Part shown: piece after piece, positions 1-10,447 of the stretch
Position numbering within the stretch: the stretch's first letter is position 1
How the letters are laid out: each line of letters begins with the position of its first letter
Assembly (NCBI GenBank): GCA_961205875.1
Contig: OY540809.1
Span: 33,926,267 to 33,990,266 of the forward strand
Reading direction: 5' to 3'
Origin: Sialis fuliginosa
Taxonomy: Eukaryota > Arthropoda > Insecta > Megaloptera > Sialidae
DNA length: 64,000 bases
Program-made: the position numbers and the translations under genes
The notes under the pieces: model-generated
Told to the model about the DNA's origin: nothing
Databases searched by the model: none
What the model saw: the letters and a program-made list of their open reading frames with translations, nothing else

Positions 1-290
1 AGAGAAAATAAAATTCTAGATGACATGTTATAAGAAAAAGCAAATCCAGAGTACGTCTCGTGGTTTGATAATAACAACAAAAAGAAAGCCGACGACGACG
101 CTGCTGGCTCGATCAAAAGTATCCGTGCGTTTGCCGGACGGTTTATCCGTCACCATTAGCGCATTCGTTCGCAAATTCAATTTCCGGTTAATTCATGCCG
201 ATGTCAACGTACCAGACTCCATGGAGTTCATCTGCGATCTGTCATCTTGCCCGTTACAGATGTATGTATATGTGGTGTGAGATGTCGAAG
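1..290 (+). other. GC-richer unique block, possible host exon or UTR
   Basis: This stretch is more balanced in base composition than the AT-rich DNA that follows. An open frame of 86 codons runs from the ATG at 20 to a stop ending at 280. The predicted product is basic at its start and includes the piece HADVNVPDSMEFICDLSSC, but I recognise no domain, signal peptide or family. There is no clear Kozak context or splice site to fix its ends. It could be an untranslated exon or conserved promoter-proximal DNA of a gene lying outside the window. Coding status is uncertain. Confidence 0.2.
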
Positions 291-1187
291 CTATTGTCAA
301 AGTTGGTGATCTGTTTTCGTTATCGAATACTGTAATCTATTAATCTTTTAAATGGTTTTATCCACGACTTATATATAATACATGTATTACATACGTAGTT
401 TTTTACTATATAATGCTATATATTAATCCCAGAGGGAATAATGAATAATTTGAGAAATTGTGATTGGTGCACAAGAGGGAATAATGACCATTATTCCCTC
501 TTGTGCACCAATCACAATTTTTCAAATTAAATAATACCATGGAAACAAAATACACAAACTCTAAAGTCTAAAAAGTCTATTAAAATGAGTGCAACGTATA
601 CATGATGACATGAGAAAAATGCGATAGAAGCTATGACGTTTTGTGAATTTCATTTGAAATTATTTTAACTTCTTTTAAAAAAATGACGAGAGAAGTATTG
701 TTCCTAAAATAAGAGTATTTTACTAAAGACTGATGGAATAACTATCAAATCTAAAAATTAATGTTGTTGGGTGAAAATTACATCAGTATGGATCAACGAA
801 AGTATGTAAAATTATTTTATATTAATTTGAGGTTAGAACAAAAATGCTTGTGTTGAAGCTTGCATTTCTTGTATTCAGTTGTGTTTTATGAAAGTAATTC
901 AAATAGTTGTAGATAAAGTACAGTATACTACTCGCAATAATGGCTATTATTGACTCGTGGTATAATATACTATTATTATTAACTTATGTATTTACAGTAT
1001 TATAATAAAGAGTGTGACTGTATGTTCGATGATCTTAAAACCAATTTTGATTAGACCTTCGCTAGAGGGTTTCGGTAGTGAAAGGCTATGTAAAATTACA
1101 CTCTTATCAGGAAGCCGAGCAGTGAGAAAAAATGTTGCATAATTCGAAGAAATAGATACATTAAAGTCGTACACCTGATTAATATAA
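291..1187. other. AT-rich intergenic DNA, no gene seen
   Basis: Apart from the strong hairpin at 455-520, I see no coding frame, RNA gene or recognisable repeat here. Short reverse-strand frames near 992-1201 are AT-rich and run into the MITE that follows. Confidence 0.5.
455..520. repeat. Perfect 32-bp inverted repeat with 2-nt loop
   Basis: The arms 455-486 and 489-520 are exact reverse complements with only two bases between them. The core is TTGGTGCACAAGAGGGAATA. Pairing continues imperfectly outward to about 440-541. This is probably the centre of a small foldback MITE or a recent inverted duplication; no target duplication is clear. Confidence 0.8.
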
Positions 1188-1189
1188 TA

Positions 1190-1762
1190 AGGTACTGGCA
1201 CCAGTTATGGTCGCTATGTATAAGAGCAAGGTTTACTGTTTTTGTGATTGACGGTTTTTTTTTTGTAATTATCGTGAACTTATTTAACTAATAAAACAAG
1301 TAACTCTTTATTTAATCAATTTAATTACCAAAGTCCGCAAATATAGTTTGTTTTCTAAATTGTAGCCTTTTATTTTGTTTATGTTTTTTCTCCAGTAATG
1401 GATAAAGTAAATCCAGTAATGAGCATACAGTGATGAACACTTGCTAATGATTACAAAATGATAAGTATTAAGACACAAAAGATATAAAAGAAAGAATCGT
1501 TAAATTTGAAACAGTGTATAGCAGTTGCTATGATAATATAATAATTAATAAATAAATTATACTTATAATTAGTATAAATTTCCACCGTTTTGACACCTAT
1601 TGGCCGATTGTCACAAAATCTCGCTGTAAGACAGTTAAATATGTATATAGATTAATATTCAGAAATGATAGTAATCAAATATCAACAAATATTTCTAATT
1701 CAGTACATTTAATTTAAAAATATCCATTACTGGGGTCATATCCAAGACTGGTGCCAGTACCT
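1190..1762. mobile_element. MITE family A, copy 1 (TA-flanked)
   Basis: The terminal inverted repeats read AGGTACTGGCACCAGT on the left and end ACTGGTGCCAGTACCT on the right, with TA directly outside both ends (1188-1189 and 1763-1764). At 573 bp and without a coding frame, it is a non-autonomous element; the TA target suggests the Tc1/mariner superfamily. Three further copies lie at 36847, 46891 and 63654. All share a core with repeated 'CCAGTAATG' motifs. The longest copy is this one. Confidence 0.85.
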
Positions 1763-1764
1763 TA

Positions 1765-2429
1765 TATCATAATAAGTTTATCTATAAAACACTGATCGTC
1801 AAGAAAAAAAATAGTGTACCATTTCTAAAAATGAATTAATTGTTTTAAAAAATTGTTTTTAGAGTTTTTTATTATTCTTGATCATTTTTAAAACGACTAA
1901 ATAAATTCACAAATCTAAAAAAGCAACGTACAATTTCCAATATCTATCAGTTTAGTTCGAATCAGTTTAAATAAATAGTACGTACAAAGTAATACAAATA
2001 CAACACAATAAATCAAAATCAATTCCGCCCATTCAATAACAAATAACGTACGAACATAAAAACAACGTCCAAGACACTTAAGGAAAACAAGTGAATCGAT
2101 AAATAAATAAACAAAACAAATAACAAGCGAACGCCGCAACAATCGTCTCGATAAATGAGAGAACCAAACGCCGGATAAACTGCACGGTCCCGAAAACTTC
2201 TCCATAGATAAATTACGGCGATTTATCCGTACCGGAAGTTGTACTACACAACAAACAAAAAGCGATTTGGCGGAACTGATATCCGGTATCGCTTCTTCCT
2301 TTCTCTCTTTGGACGTAGACTTGCTATCTTGTGCACACCATTTGCCATATCCAAGATGTTCTGTGTTAAGGCTGAACGCGTACCAGGTTTCAATAATTTA
2401 GCTAATATACATTTCATTTATATTTTTTA
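1765..2429. other. Unique AT-rich DNA, no gene seen
   Basis: Short open frames on both strands (for example 1915-2205 reverse and 2239-2454 forward) give low-complexity hydrophobic peptides with no family resemblance. Around 2130-2300 the composition is slightly more GC-rich, which could mark unique host DNA. No splice or promoter signal was convincing. Confidence 0.4.
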
Positions 2430-2473
2430 TCTATCTATACTTTTTACTTATTAACCAGCAGCCTAGCGATCCA
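2430..2473. repeat. 44-bp direct repeat, left copy, abutting Helitron-like element
   Basis: This 44-mer, which includes ACTTATTAACCAGCAGCCTA, ends at the base immediately before the Helitron-like 5' TC. Its partner at 3296-3339 starts at the base immediately after the 3' CTAG. The two differ at only two positions. Confidence 0.9.
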
Positions 2474-3295
2474 TCCTTAATATATATAAAGCTCAACGTC
2501 TCTCTGTCTGTCTGTCCGGTAGTGCGCCACTTATCCGATTTACGTGTTTTTTTTTTAATTCATAGGTACGTTCTCTGACCAGGTTATAGGCTATATTTTG
2601 TTACGTTAGGTAGCATTACAACTAAGCAGTGACGATAATAGTAAATCAAATCGAAAAAATTTTTGCCGTCGGCGCGCTATTTTGCAATACGCTGCGTAAA
2701 CCGTTCAATATTGAACAAAATAATGTATTAAAAAATTGTGTAGAATCAAAAGATCTACAATAAAGTCAGCGACACCATATGTCTAACTTTTATATTTAAG
2801 CCACAATGACTGCTTTTATGTTACAAAGAAAATTTAAAATATTTGGGTTGTTTACGTGGACTTATGACCTGCAAAAATAAATTATTTTATCGTCATAAGT
2901 ACTTAATGTAGATATAATTTGCCCTTTACTGCATCCAATTTGGTCGTATAGTTTAGAAAATGTCGAAATATACATACGGGAACATATTATTCGCGCGATG
3001 GCGACCCGTGTCGCGGCATGCAGCAAGGAGGTAGCGTACCAAGTAGACGCAGGGCAGAGGGAATGTTCATAGGCCTTTTGATTGTTAATTGTTTATTTTA
3101 TTTTCAATAATTAACTTTTAAATAAAACAAAAATTATGTTTACTTTTTGTTCTGTTTCGTTTTTGTTAGGTAGGTAATTTAAGTGTTGTTTACAATAATA
3201 ACTAATTGTGTTTGTACTTAATTCAACTATATATTTTTAAATCCTAAACAATATTTCCGTAGTCCACGCGAGCGAAGCCGCGCGGGCCCAGCTAG
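2474..3295 (+). mobile_element. Helitron-like non-autonomous element, family H2, copy 1
   Basis: The element begins TCCTTAATATATATAAAGC and ends in CTAG, inserted between A (2473) and T (3296), which are the Helitron hallmarks of 5' TC, 3' CTRR and an A/T target. A short GC hairpin (CGCGAGCGAAGCCGCG, 3267-3282) lies just before the 3' end, as in Helitrons. It is 822 bp long and has no Rep/helicase frame, so it is non-autonomous. A near-complete copy lies in reverse orientation at 51942-52816, and end fragments lie at 14630, 19982 and 49085. The ends resemble Lep1-type elements of insects. The exact 44-bp duplication at its borders is unusual for a Helitron. Confidence 0.8.
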
Positions 3296-3339
3296 TCTAT
3301 CTATATTTTGTACTTATTAACCAGCAGCCTAGCGATCCA
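3296..3339. repeat. 44-bp direct repeat, right copy
   Basis: Partner of 2430-2473, 42 of 44 bases identical. It begins at the first base after the element's CTAG end, so the pair behaves like a target-site duplication. Confidence 0.9.
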
Positions 3340-3459
3340 TAGTAATACAAAATAAACATTTTAAGTGATCTATTTATAATGCAATACAAAATTAGAAATA
3401 TAGATTGAAATGTGTCACAACCCACAATTAAGGACCACAGGTTACTAGTATTTAATTAA

Positions 3460-3958
3460 CCCATTAACGCCCGCCGTACACACCTCATTTTATAATTTGT
3501 GTTGGTTTCTATGGATATTAATTCACAATATTTCCTTAAAAATCAGATGCTAGTAGTGCAACAAACAAAATCTGTTAACGTTATTAGTTTCATGAGTGTT
3601 TAAACGTTTTTTAATTGCTGCGAATTATTTGTATATGAATAGAGGCATGTGATATGCTAATATATTTTATCCAACTTAAGCATGTGATATCGAATTTTGT
3701 TTAAATCATATGGAATAACTTAAATATATACAATACATATAACTTAACTTTTAAATGTAATTTATTTGAAAAACAGTCTCACACAAAATAGGCTTCATAT
3801 CTGCCAAATTTACTCGCTCGAATACACACCGTTTATTTTTTTTATTTAAAAAAAAATTGTGTTGTAATATTTAATTAAATATATTGTATGTGTACTGTAC
3901 TTAATTTCCTTTAAAAAAATCTTCTGCATATTTTTGTTTTCTTTTGGACGTTAATGAG
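3460..3958. mobile_element. piggyBac-like MITE, family P1, copy 1
   Basis: TTAA lies directly outside both ends (3456-3459 and 3959-3962). The ends read CCCATTAACGCCC and, inverted on the right, CTCATTAACGTCC. The 499-bp length, the lack of any coding frame and the TTAA target together indicate a non-autonomous piggyBac-superfamily element. The second copy at 5747-6252 is similar along its whole length. Confidence 0.85.
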
Positions 3959-3962
3959 TTAA

Positions 3963-4577
3963 TCTAAATATTATTATAAGAATAGGTATTTAATATGTAA
4001 TGTTTATTGATCTTCTTCGAAATTTTGGGTTAAGTTTTTACATTTTGATAGAACTAATGACGTAATATCTATAACTGCTTATGCTTATGTATATCGAAAA
4101 TTAGTAAATTCTTCGCTACTACTTAGAGATTAATTTTTAGATTTTAACTAAACTCGCTTTGTTTCTTCTGACATTGAGCGTTGAGATTAATCATGCGCCT
4201 CCAACCTCGTTTCTCATCGCCACCGCTTTTCCTTCGCTGTAAGAAGTAAGTCTCAGCAATGGGGAGAGTTAATTACTTAAAATATTAAAAGCCGTGACAA
4301 GTCGAGATGTAATTTCATATTGAAATGCCGTTCTGCCGAGCGCCGGATGAATTTCACTTCGTGTTTTCTTGTCAAGGGGAAGGTGTGATTTTTTAAAAGA
4401 TTTTGTATGTACCTATAATACAAGCAATTTATGTAATCTATGAAAATTTCGTTTTGATATATTATATAAATACTTATTATAAATATTTTATTTATATAAC
4501 CTACTACTATGTATATACAAAATATAAATATGTATATCGTACGACGGTTACAGCTGTTATTGCCATTTGTATATAAA
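3963..4577. other. Intergenic DNA, no gene seen
   Basis: Mostly AT-rich. Two short GC-richer patches near 4180-4270 and 4320-4380 look like unique host sequence, but they contain no frame or splice signal that I would defend. Confidence 0.4.
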
Positions 4578-4737
4578 TATTAGTTTTCTAATATCCTAAT
4601 GTCAAAACATAATACACATTCGTAGAACAACTAATTTGGCAATTTGAATTTAGTTGCATTTGTTTCCAATTTGTTTCCAAATTTTAAGTGTGTTTTTCAC
4701 CCCTTTAATGACTGTTTGGTCACGTACAAATAATAAA
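4578..4737. repeat. Dispersed repeat D, copy 1
   Basis: The segment from TATTAGTTTTCTAATATCC to the CACGTA motif recurs in the same orientation at 62569-62815, with shared blocks such as TTTCACCCCTT. No terminal repeats, target duplication or coding frame were found, so the class is unknown. Confidence 0.65.
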
Positions 4738-5105
4738 TGTCCCTTAGATTCAATTGAACTGCAAATGTACCAAATCTTATCAAAATTAGTGAGATAATAC
4801 TCGCAACATTCACGTTTTAGACGATAATATAGTAACAAAATTTTGAATCTTTCCAAAACCCCTAATCCGATTAGCACCAAAAGGTCTGGAGTACTCACTG
4901 AGACAAACATTTTCCCCAAAAATAATTCAGATCGGTGCATTTTTACAGTAGTTATCGTGAACGAAAAAAAATTCTACATCCAGAACACAGACACAGAGAC
5001 ACACGCACAGCCACCATGCGGAAATTAACTTTCCTTTACGTTTTGAAGTTAGTACAATCAGAATCTGTCATTATCTCGGACACGATTTTTCGACGGTATT
5101 ACAAT

Positions 5106-5152
5106 ACTTCCATTTCCTTCGGAACATGGAAGTAAAGGAAGGAAATGGAAGT
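5106..5152. repeat. Small hairpin in AT-rich DNA
   Basis: ACTTCCATTTCCTT at 5106 is answered by AAGGAAATGGAAGT ending at 5152. Together with the preceding 4840-5100 it forms a mildly GC-richer stretch whose two short forward frames overlap and look spurious. Confidence 0.6.
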
Positions 5153-5155
5153 AAA

Positions 5156-5742
5156 AACAATAATTTTTGAGGGTTCTGAGATCCAGGGCCCCGGGCCTTC
5201 ATAGACCCCCTTCTACCTGGACCTGATCCCCTTCAACATCAAGTTTTAATAATCTCAATTTATTTCCAATTAAAAGATAGCAACCATAAGTTTAGATAAC
5301 GAATACATTCATCATTTTAATTAATAGATAAAACAAGACATTCGAAAAATTGAATAAATACGCCACGTTTTTAAATGAATTGAAATTGTAATATCCTAAA
5401 TGAAATCATTCTGTAGGTTATTAAAACTATATACATGTAAACATGTTCTGTAAATATCCCTCACTTTTTGGAAATTTCATTTCCGGCCAATGATTTCCTT
5501 TGCTTTTTATTCTCCGTTGTTTTTTTTATTTCCTCGTTTTTTTCTCTTGCGTTCTCTTCAAAATATTTGTTCTTGATAAACATTTATTTAACGTTGTGGA
5601 AAAGTTAATCATATTTCTCCATTTTAGCTGTCGCTTAAGACATCGACTATAGTTGCGTTGTAATGATGCTATGAATCATTCATTTTTGAATTTTTATTTA
5701 TTTATTGAGGCAGTATTAGTTCTAGTATAATTTGTTTTCTAT
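5156..5742. other. Intergenic DNA, no gene seen
   Basis: There are homopolymeric T runs near 5519-5545 and a short GC-rich patch at 5180-5220. No frames, repeats or RNA structures were recognised. Confidence 0.45.
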
Positions 5743-5746
5743 TTAA

Positions 5747-6252
5747 CACATTAACGCCCACCGTACACACTTGTGTACACCTTTTTTTATAATTCGTGTT
5801 GCTTTCTATGGATATTAATCAACAATATTTCCATAAAAATCAGATGCTAGTAGTGCAACAAACAAAATCTGTTAACGTTATTAGTTTCAACGTGTTTTAA
5901 TTGCTGTGAATTATTTGTATATGAATAAAGGCATGTGATATGCTAATATATTTTATCCAACTGAAACATGTGATTTCGAATTTTGTTTAAATCATATGGA
6001 ATAACTTAAATATACATATAACTTGATTTTTAAATGTAATTTATCTAAAAAAAATGATATCAGAAAAGCAGTCTCACACAAAATAGACTTCATATCTGCC
6101 AAATTTACTCGCTCGAATGCACACCGTTATTTTTTTTCTTAATATAAAATAAAGTTTTTGTTGTAATATTTAGTTAAATATATTGTATGTGTACTTAATT
6201 TCATTTTTTTAAATCTTCTGCATGTTTTAGTTTTCTTTTGGGTGTGAATGGG
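5747..6252. mobile_element. piggyBac-like MITE, family P1, copy 2
   Basis: TTAA duplicates lie at 5743-5746 and 6253-6256. The ends read CACATTAACGCCC on the left and GGGTGTGAATGGG on the right. It is 506 bp and matches 3460-3958 along its length, including the central AAATCAGATGCTAGTAGTGC block. It has no coding capacity. Confidence 0.85.
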
Positions 6253-6420
6253 TTAATAAGCATCTTATTAAATCTCACCTAACTGCCGAATTATCGTTTG
6301 TAAGCGACAAAAAGTTAATTTCATAGGAGGTATTTTTTAGAATTAGGTTATTTAGGTTTTTTGGTTCAATTTTTTTTCATATTTGCGATAGTTCTGACAT
6401 AAAAATATGTAACACTTTAA

Positions 6421-7234
6421 CCCTTAACTGCCACTGTGAGATACCAGGCGTCCCACATTGTTTCAACTTCAATTTAAGCTGTTTAAATTTTTGAAAATAG
6501 TTTTGGTGGCGACCCCTATGAACTATCGTCCATTGTTAGAAGACCTAGCATAAGTTTAATAGCGTCTGTCTAGTTGTGGTCATCACGACAAGCAGATTGG
6601 TGTGTCAACTACAGTCATTTTGCGAATTTTTTTCATAATTTTGTTTTGTGTTTTATTTTATTTATTTATTTTTTAGTTCTTCCATATTCTTTTCATACAA
6701 CTTTATTAGAAACTATTAATTTTAAATATTCTTAATATGCTCCTGCCAAAAAAATATTGATTTTGTTGTGTCAAAATTATAATTTTATGACAAAAAAACA
6801 TAAAAAATAAATTTTTATAAATAAAAAAAAACATTTTTTTACCGAGAAAGTAAGATGTTTTTTCATTGACATCCGTCTCTTCAGATGTCAAAATAAATGC
6901 ATTTTTTCAAATGGCTACTTCCACACTATTTTTTCCCTTAAAGAGTTACATATCAAAATTAAAAAAAAAAATTTAATTAAAAAAAAGTATTTTGTAAAAA
7001 AATCCATTTCTTCGATTTTTACAAGGTTTTCAATTTTTTAAATATAGGTATGTATTAAATATTATTTATTTTTTAAATAACCGATTGGAGTGCATTCCAT
7101 ATCATTCGAAGATGATAAAGGAATTTTATTGAATTAAAATATTCAATAGTTTACTAGTAGTTAGCATTTTAGTGTCTGGAGTACACGAGGTGACCCCAGT
7201 GTATGTTATTCTAGAGAGGTGGAGCAGTTAAGGG
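6421..7234. mobile_element. piggyBac-like MITE, family P2, copy 1
   Basis: TTAA is present at 6417-6420 and 7235-7238. The terminal inverted repeats are CCCTTAACTGCC and, on the right, GAGCAGTTAAGGG. It is 814 bp, very AT-rich inside and lacks a transposase. A shorter, inverted, internally deleted copy lies at 13932-14325. Confidence 0.85.
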
Positions 7235-7238
7235 TTAA

Positions 7239-7742
7239 ATACCCCAGCCTGTATTCATTCCTTTAGTTGACATGCATCATGATATCTATATGCACATTTT
7301 AACGCCTTTAAATACAAAAAATACACGTATCGCTAACTTTAACGACAGCTTCTTACAGTTTCGATGAATGCACATGACAGAGATACGCAGTATGTGTGTG
7401 TGTGTGAGTGTATGTATGAGAGAGAGAGAGAGAGGTATGCTGCACTCAGCCAGGTGTGGACCGTTATTGGAGTTTAATTGCCTTCACGCGCCCGAGAGCA
7501 CGAATACGGCATGTGTAATGTTGCGAATCCTGTGTTCGAACCCCGGGGTTATGCGTCCTCTCGAACTTGTCACCTGGGAAGGGAGAGGGGTCGCACGTCC
7601 ATCACCCATTGGTGGAAAGTTTAGTGGTTTGTGGTTGTAAGTTTAGGGAAACGTCTTAAGTGTGATCGCTATCCACCCTTATTTTATAGGAAAAAATAAA
7701 TATTTACATCAGAATATGGTTAAATTCATAAAAAAAACTGTT
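7239..7742. other. Spacer with microsatellites and a B-box-like motif
   Basis: There is a TG run at about 7393-7410 and an AG run at 7418-7434. At 7531-7546 the sequence GTTCGAACCCCGGGG resembles the Pol III B box of tRNA-derived SINEs, but no convincing A box or poly(A) tail could be placed. The 90-codon frame at 7368-7640 runs through the microsatellites and is not treated as a gene. Confidence 0.35.
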
Positions 7743-7746
7743 TTAA

Positions 7747-8398
7747 GGGGGCAGACCCAGTTGGGCCTTCCAAAAAAGCTCTTTTTTAGGATTTTTTTTG
7801 GCCACGTATTAAAATAATTAATAACAAATGTTTTTCCACATGAAAGATATGTACTTACAGAAAATATTATAATTTTTTTATGGCAAAATATTAAAAAATA
7901 AGTGGGATACAGCAAATTTGGGGGGGGTCAAAAAAAAAATGTTTTGCCATGATCACTGCTGCTCGCCACTAGATAATCTGAAATAAAAAACAAAACAAAA
8001 GGGATCATTAGCTAATGACATAATGCTCCGGATGAACGAAGGGATTTGAAAAATTTTGAATTTTCACAAAATGGCGGATATTGAAAGTCAAAATTCTTTA
8101 TTCGACTAAAATTTCACTCGCATTTTCGGATACAAAAAAAATAATAATCGTCCATAAAAAAATCCTTCATTGAGAAAAATTTCAAACCGATCGGCAAAAG
8201 CCGTTCTCAAGTTACAGTGATCACCGACTTCGAAAACATGGTTTCGAGAAAAACGTGTTTAAAGTTTTGAGTACAATTTTGAATCGTCTATGGACAGGAC
8301 ATTTGTCTGAAATTTTCAGAGAATACTTTTGAAATATTCTACTTTGAGAAAATGCAAAAAAATGGATTTTTTTCAAAATTCTAACTGGGTCAGCCCCC
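7747..8398. mobile_element. TTAA-flanked MITE, family P3
   Basis: TTAA lies at 7743-7746 and 8399-8402. The ends are GGGGGCAGACCCAGTT and AACTGGGTCAGCCCCC. It is 652 bp and non-coding. Internal motifs (a 'GATCAC' with a GCTGCTCGCC context near 7960 and GTGATCACCGACTT near 8217) recur in similar order in the TTAA element at 15730-16599, suggesting a shared ancestor. The target and ends place it with piggyBac-like elements. Confidence 0.85.
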
Positions 8399-8402
8399 TT
8401 AA

Positions 8403-10162
8403 ATAGGGCTGCATAGAAAAGTTTCAATCTCGTGTGAAAGATACTATTTCTCTATTTTTACATTTTCTGCTTGCATAGAAAACCGAGACTTGGTGTCAAG
8501 GCGAGACCACGGAAAATTTTATGTCGGCGTATAGCCCTAATTTAAAAGATCTTTTTAAATGTTTAATGATCTGTTCGTGCGGCAGAAGTTCAAAAGTGTG
8601 AACATGTAACAATACAAAATATTAAATATTATTTCTGCAATTACGGTATCTCTGCGTTTTCAATTAACAGTTAATTAAAAATGTAATAAAAAGCTCCCCT
8701 ATATCATTTGTTTGCTTCTGCAATTTGTTCTTAAAATTGTTCGTCAATATAACATTAATATAAATGCAGTTTGCAGAAGTGTATGCATTTATTAGTAATT
8801 AAAAAAATTTCATCAATTTTTAATACTTATAACAAAAATTGAATGATTTGTTTGTCGATCAACTATATACAGAAATTTTCTTTAAGCCATTAGAAACATC
8901 AGTGTTTACCGCTTGAATAGCCCTGCGTTTAAGAGAGGTGAATTTTTGAAAATGTAAACAAAATATGAGAATAATAGTTATAGAAGTCATCTGTTCTGTC
9001 TTGCTTCAATAAGCTTTCATTTGACACCCTACACGATGTCTTGAAATTTTTTGTTTCCATTTACTTATTTATCTTCTTTGGAGTAAATTAGGAATATTCT
9101 AAAAATCAGCAACATACACTTTGTTTTCTAGTTCTAGGTATAAAAACTAAAAAAATTACGAACAAATGATTTAAAAGAACTTTTCTACGACTTAACAATT
9201 ATTTTTATTAAAAAACTCAGACACCTAGACTTCTGCAAATTATATTTTTGTTATTAATATTGATAAATGAACACATTATAACAATTACAGAAACGAACTA
9301 TTAATATGTGACCTTTTTTTTTGAAATTTTGAAATTCGTTTATTTAAAAAATCTGCAGCCTCCAAGCTCAGAACCTACTTTGATCGATTTGTTATATCAA
9401 AAACTTCATTGCATGTTGCTGTCAGCGATCGTATACCCATTCTGCCACCACCTACCTAACTAAGAACTATACTAGCTACTAACTAGAATATCATCATAAA
9501 TAAATAAAAATAATGATGACAAAATAATTTTCGGAAGAAAACTTCATTTTTATCTATTTTACTTCAGAGAACGGTGAAAATAATTCATTTTAATAATTCA
9601 CACAACTAATAGTACCATAATACACCCCTGTGTACAACAAACAGTAAAAATAAAATCTTAAATATTAGTAAAACGTGCGCATTTTTTACGAGAAAGAGAA
9701 CACCCGTACCGCGGTGTGTATACAAATTTAAAGTTTATGTTAAACCCCCGCGAGTTGGCTTTGAACATTGAGATTAAATATTAACGAGCACGACTTCCAT
9801 TCGGCCGACGATTCGCGGAGATTTTCAAACACAGGTAAATCGGATTCTGAACAAGTTTTGAGATACAGGTTGTCGGCTTTTTAAAAACATGCGTTTCTTT
9901 ATAATTCCTTTTTATTTACAAATTATGTGTTTTTATTTATTTTATAAATATGATTCACTACCTTTTTGCAGGTTGATTTGTGTTTTTTTTTGTTATGTAA
10001 AATTTTCGTTTGGAAAAAAATATTTTTTTCTAGAAGTTATGGACTATTTACTAAATATGGACCAAATGATGGATAGAAAAAGATGATAATATACCTATAT
10101 CTCTATACCTTTTACAGTATGAATTCACACTTATGGAATATAATTTCACATTAACGAAAATA
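8403..10162. other. Intergenic DNA, no gene seen
   Basis: Mostly AT-rich and without clear repeats. A GC-richer patch at about 9690-9840 ends in CAAACACAGGTAAATCGG, which fits a splice donor (CAG/GTAAAT) at 9834, so an untranslated host exon is possible. Nothing else supports it. Confidence 0.35.
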
Positions 10163-10170
10163 GATTTCAC

Positions 10171-10439
10171 CAGCCGCGGATTTAGGTATGGGCAATATGG
10201 GCTACTGCCTAGGGCGGAAAAATTTTGAGGGGCGGTAGATTCTGGGAGAATACAACTTTTTTAGTTTTAATAAATAACAGTATCTAAAAAAAGGAATACA
10301 GAAAATTACTCCGATTATCAAAACGATTTTTCTACATCTTGTACAAATTAGTAAAAAAAGGATATATTATTATTTTCCCTTGGTAGAGGGACGGCAATTT
10401 TATTTGCCCAGGGCGGCACTTAACGTAAATCCGCCACTG
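10171..10439. mobile_element. hAT-like MITE with 8-bp duplication
   Basis: An exact 8-bp direct repeat GATTTCAC flanks the element (10163-10170 and 10440-10447). The ends read CAGCCGCGGATTTAGG and, inverted on the right, CAGTGGCGGATTTACG. The length (269 bp), 8-bp duplication and CAG ends fit a non-autonomous hAT element. It contains no protein. The target lies inside a local stretch with repeated 'GATTTCACA' motifs. Confidence 0.9.
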
Positions 10440-10447
10440 GATTTCAC

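Noticed and set aside
7368-7640. 90-codon frame and possible tRNA at 7530-7546
   Set aside because: The frame crosses TG and AG microsatellites. The B-box-like GTTCGAACCCC has no acceptor stem, D arm or anticodon arm that I can fold, so no tRNA gene is called.
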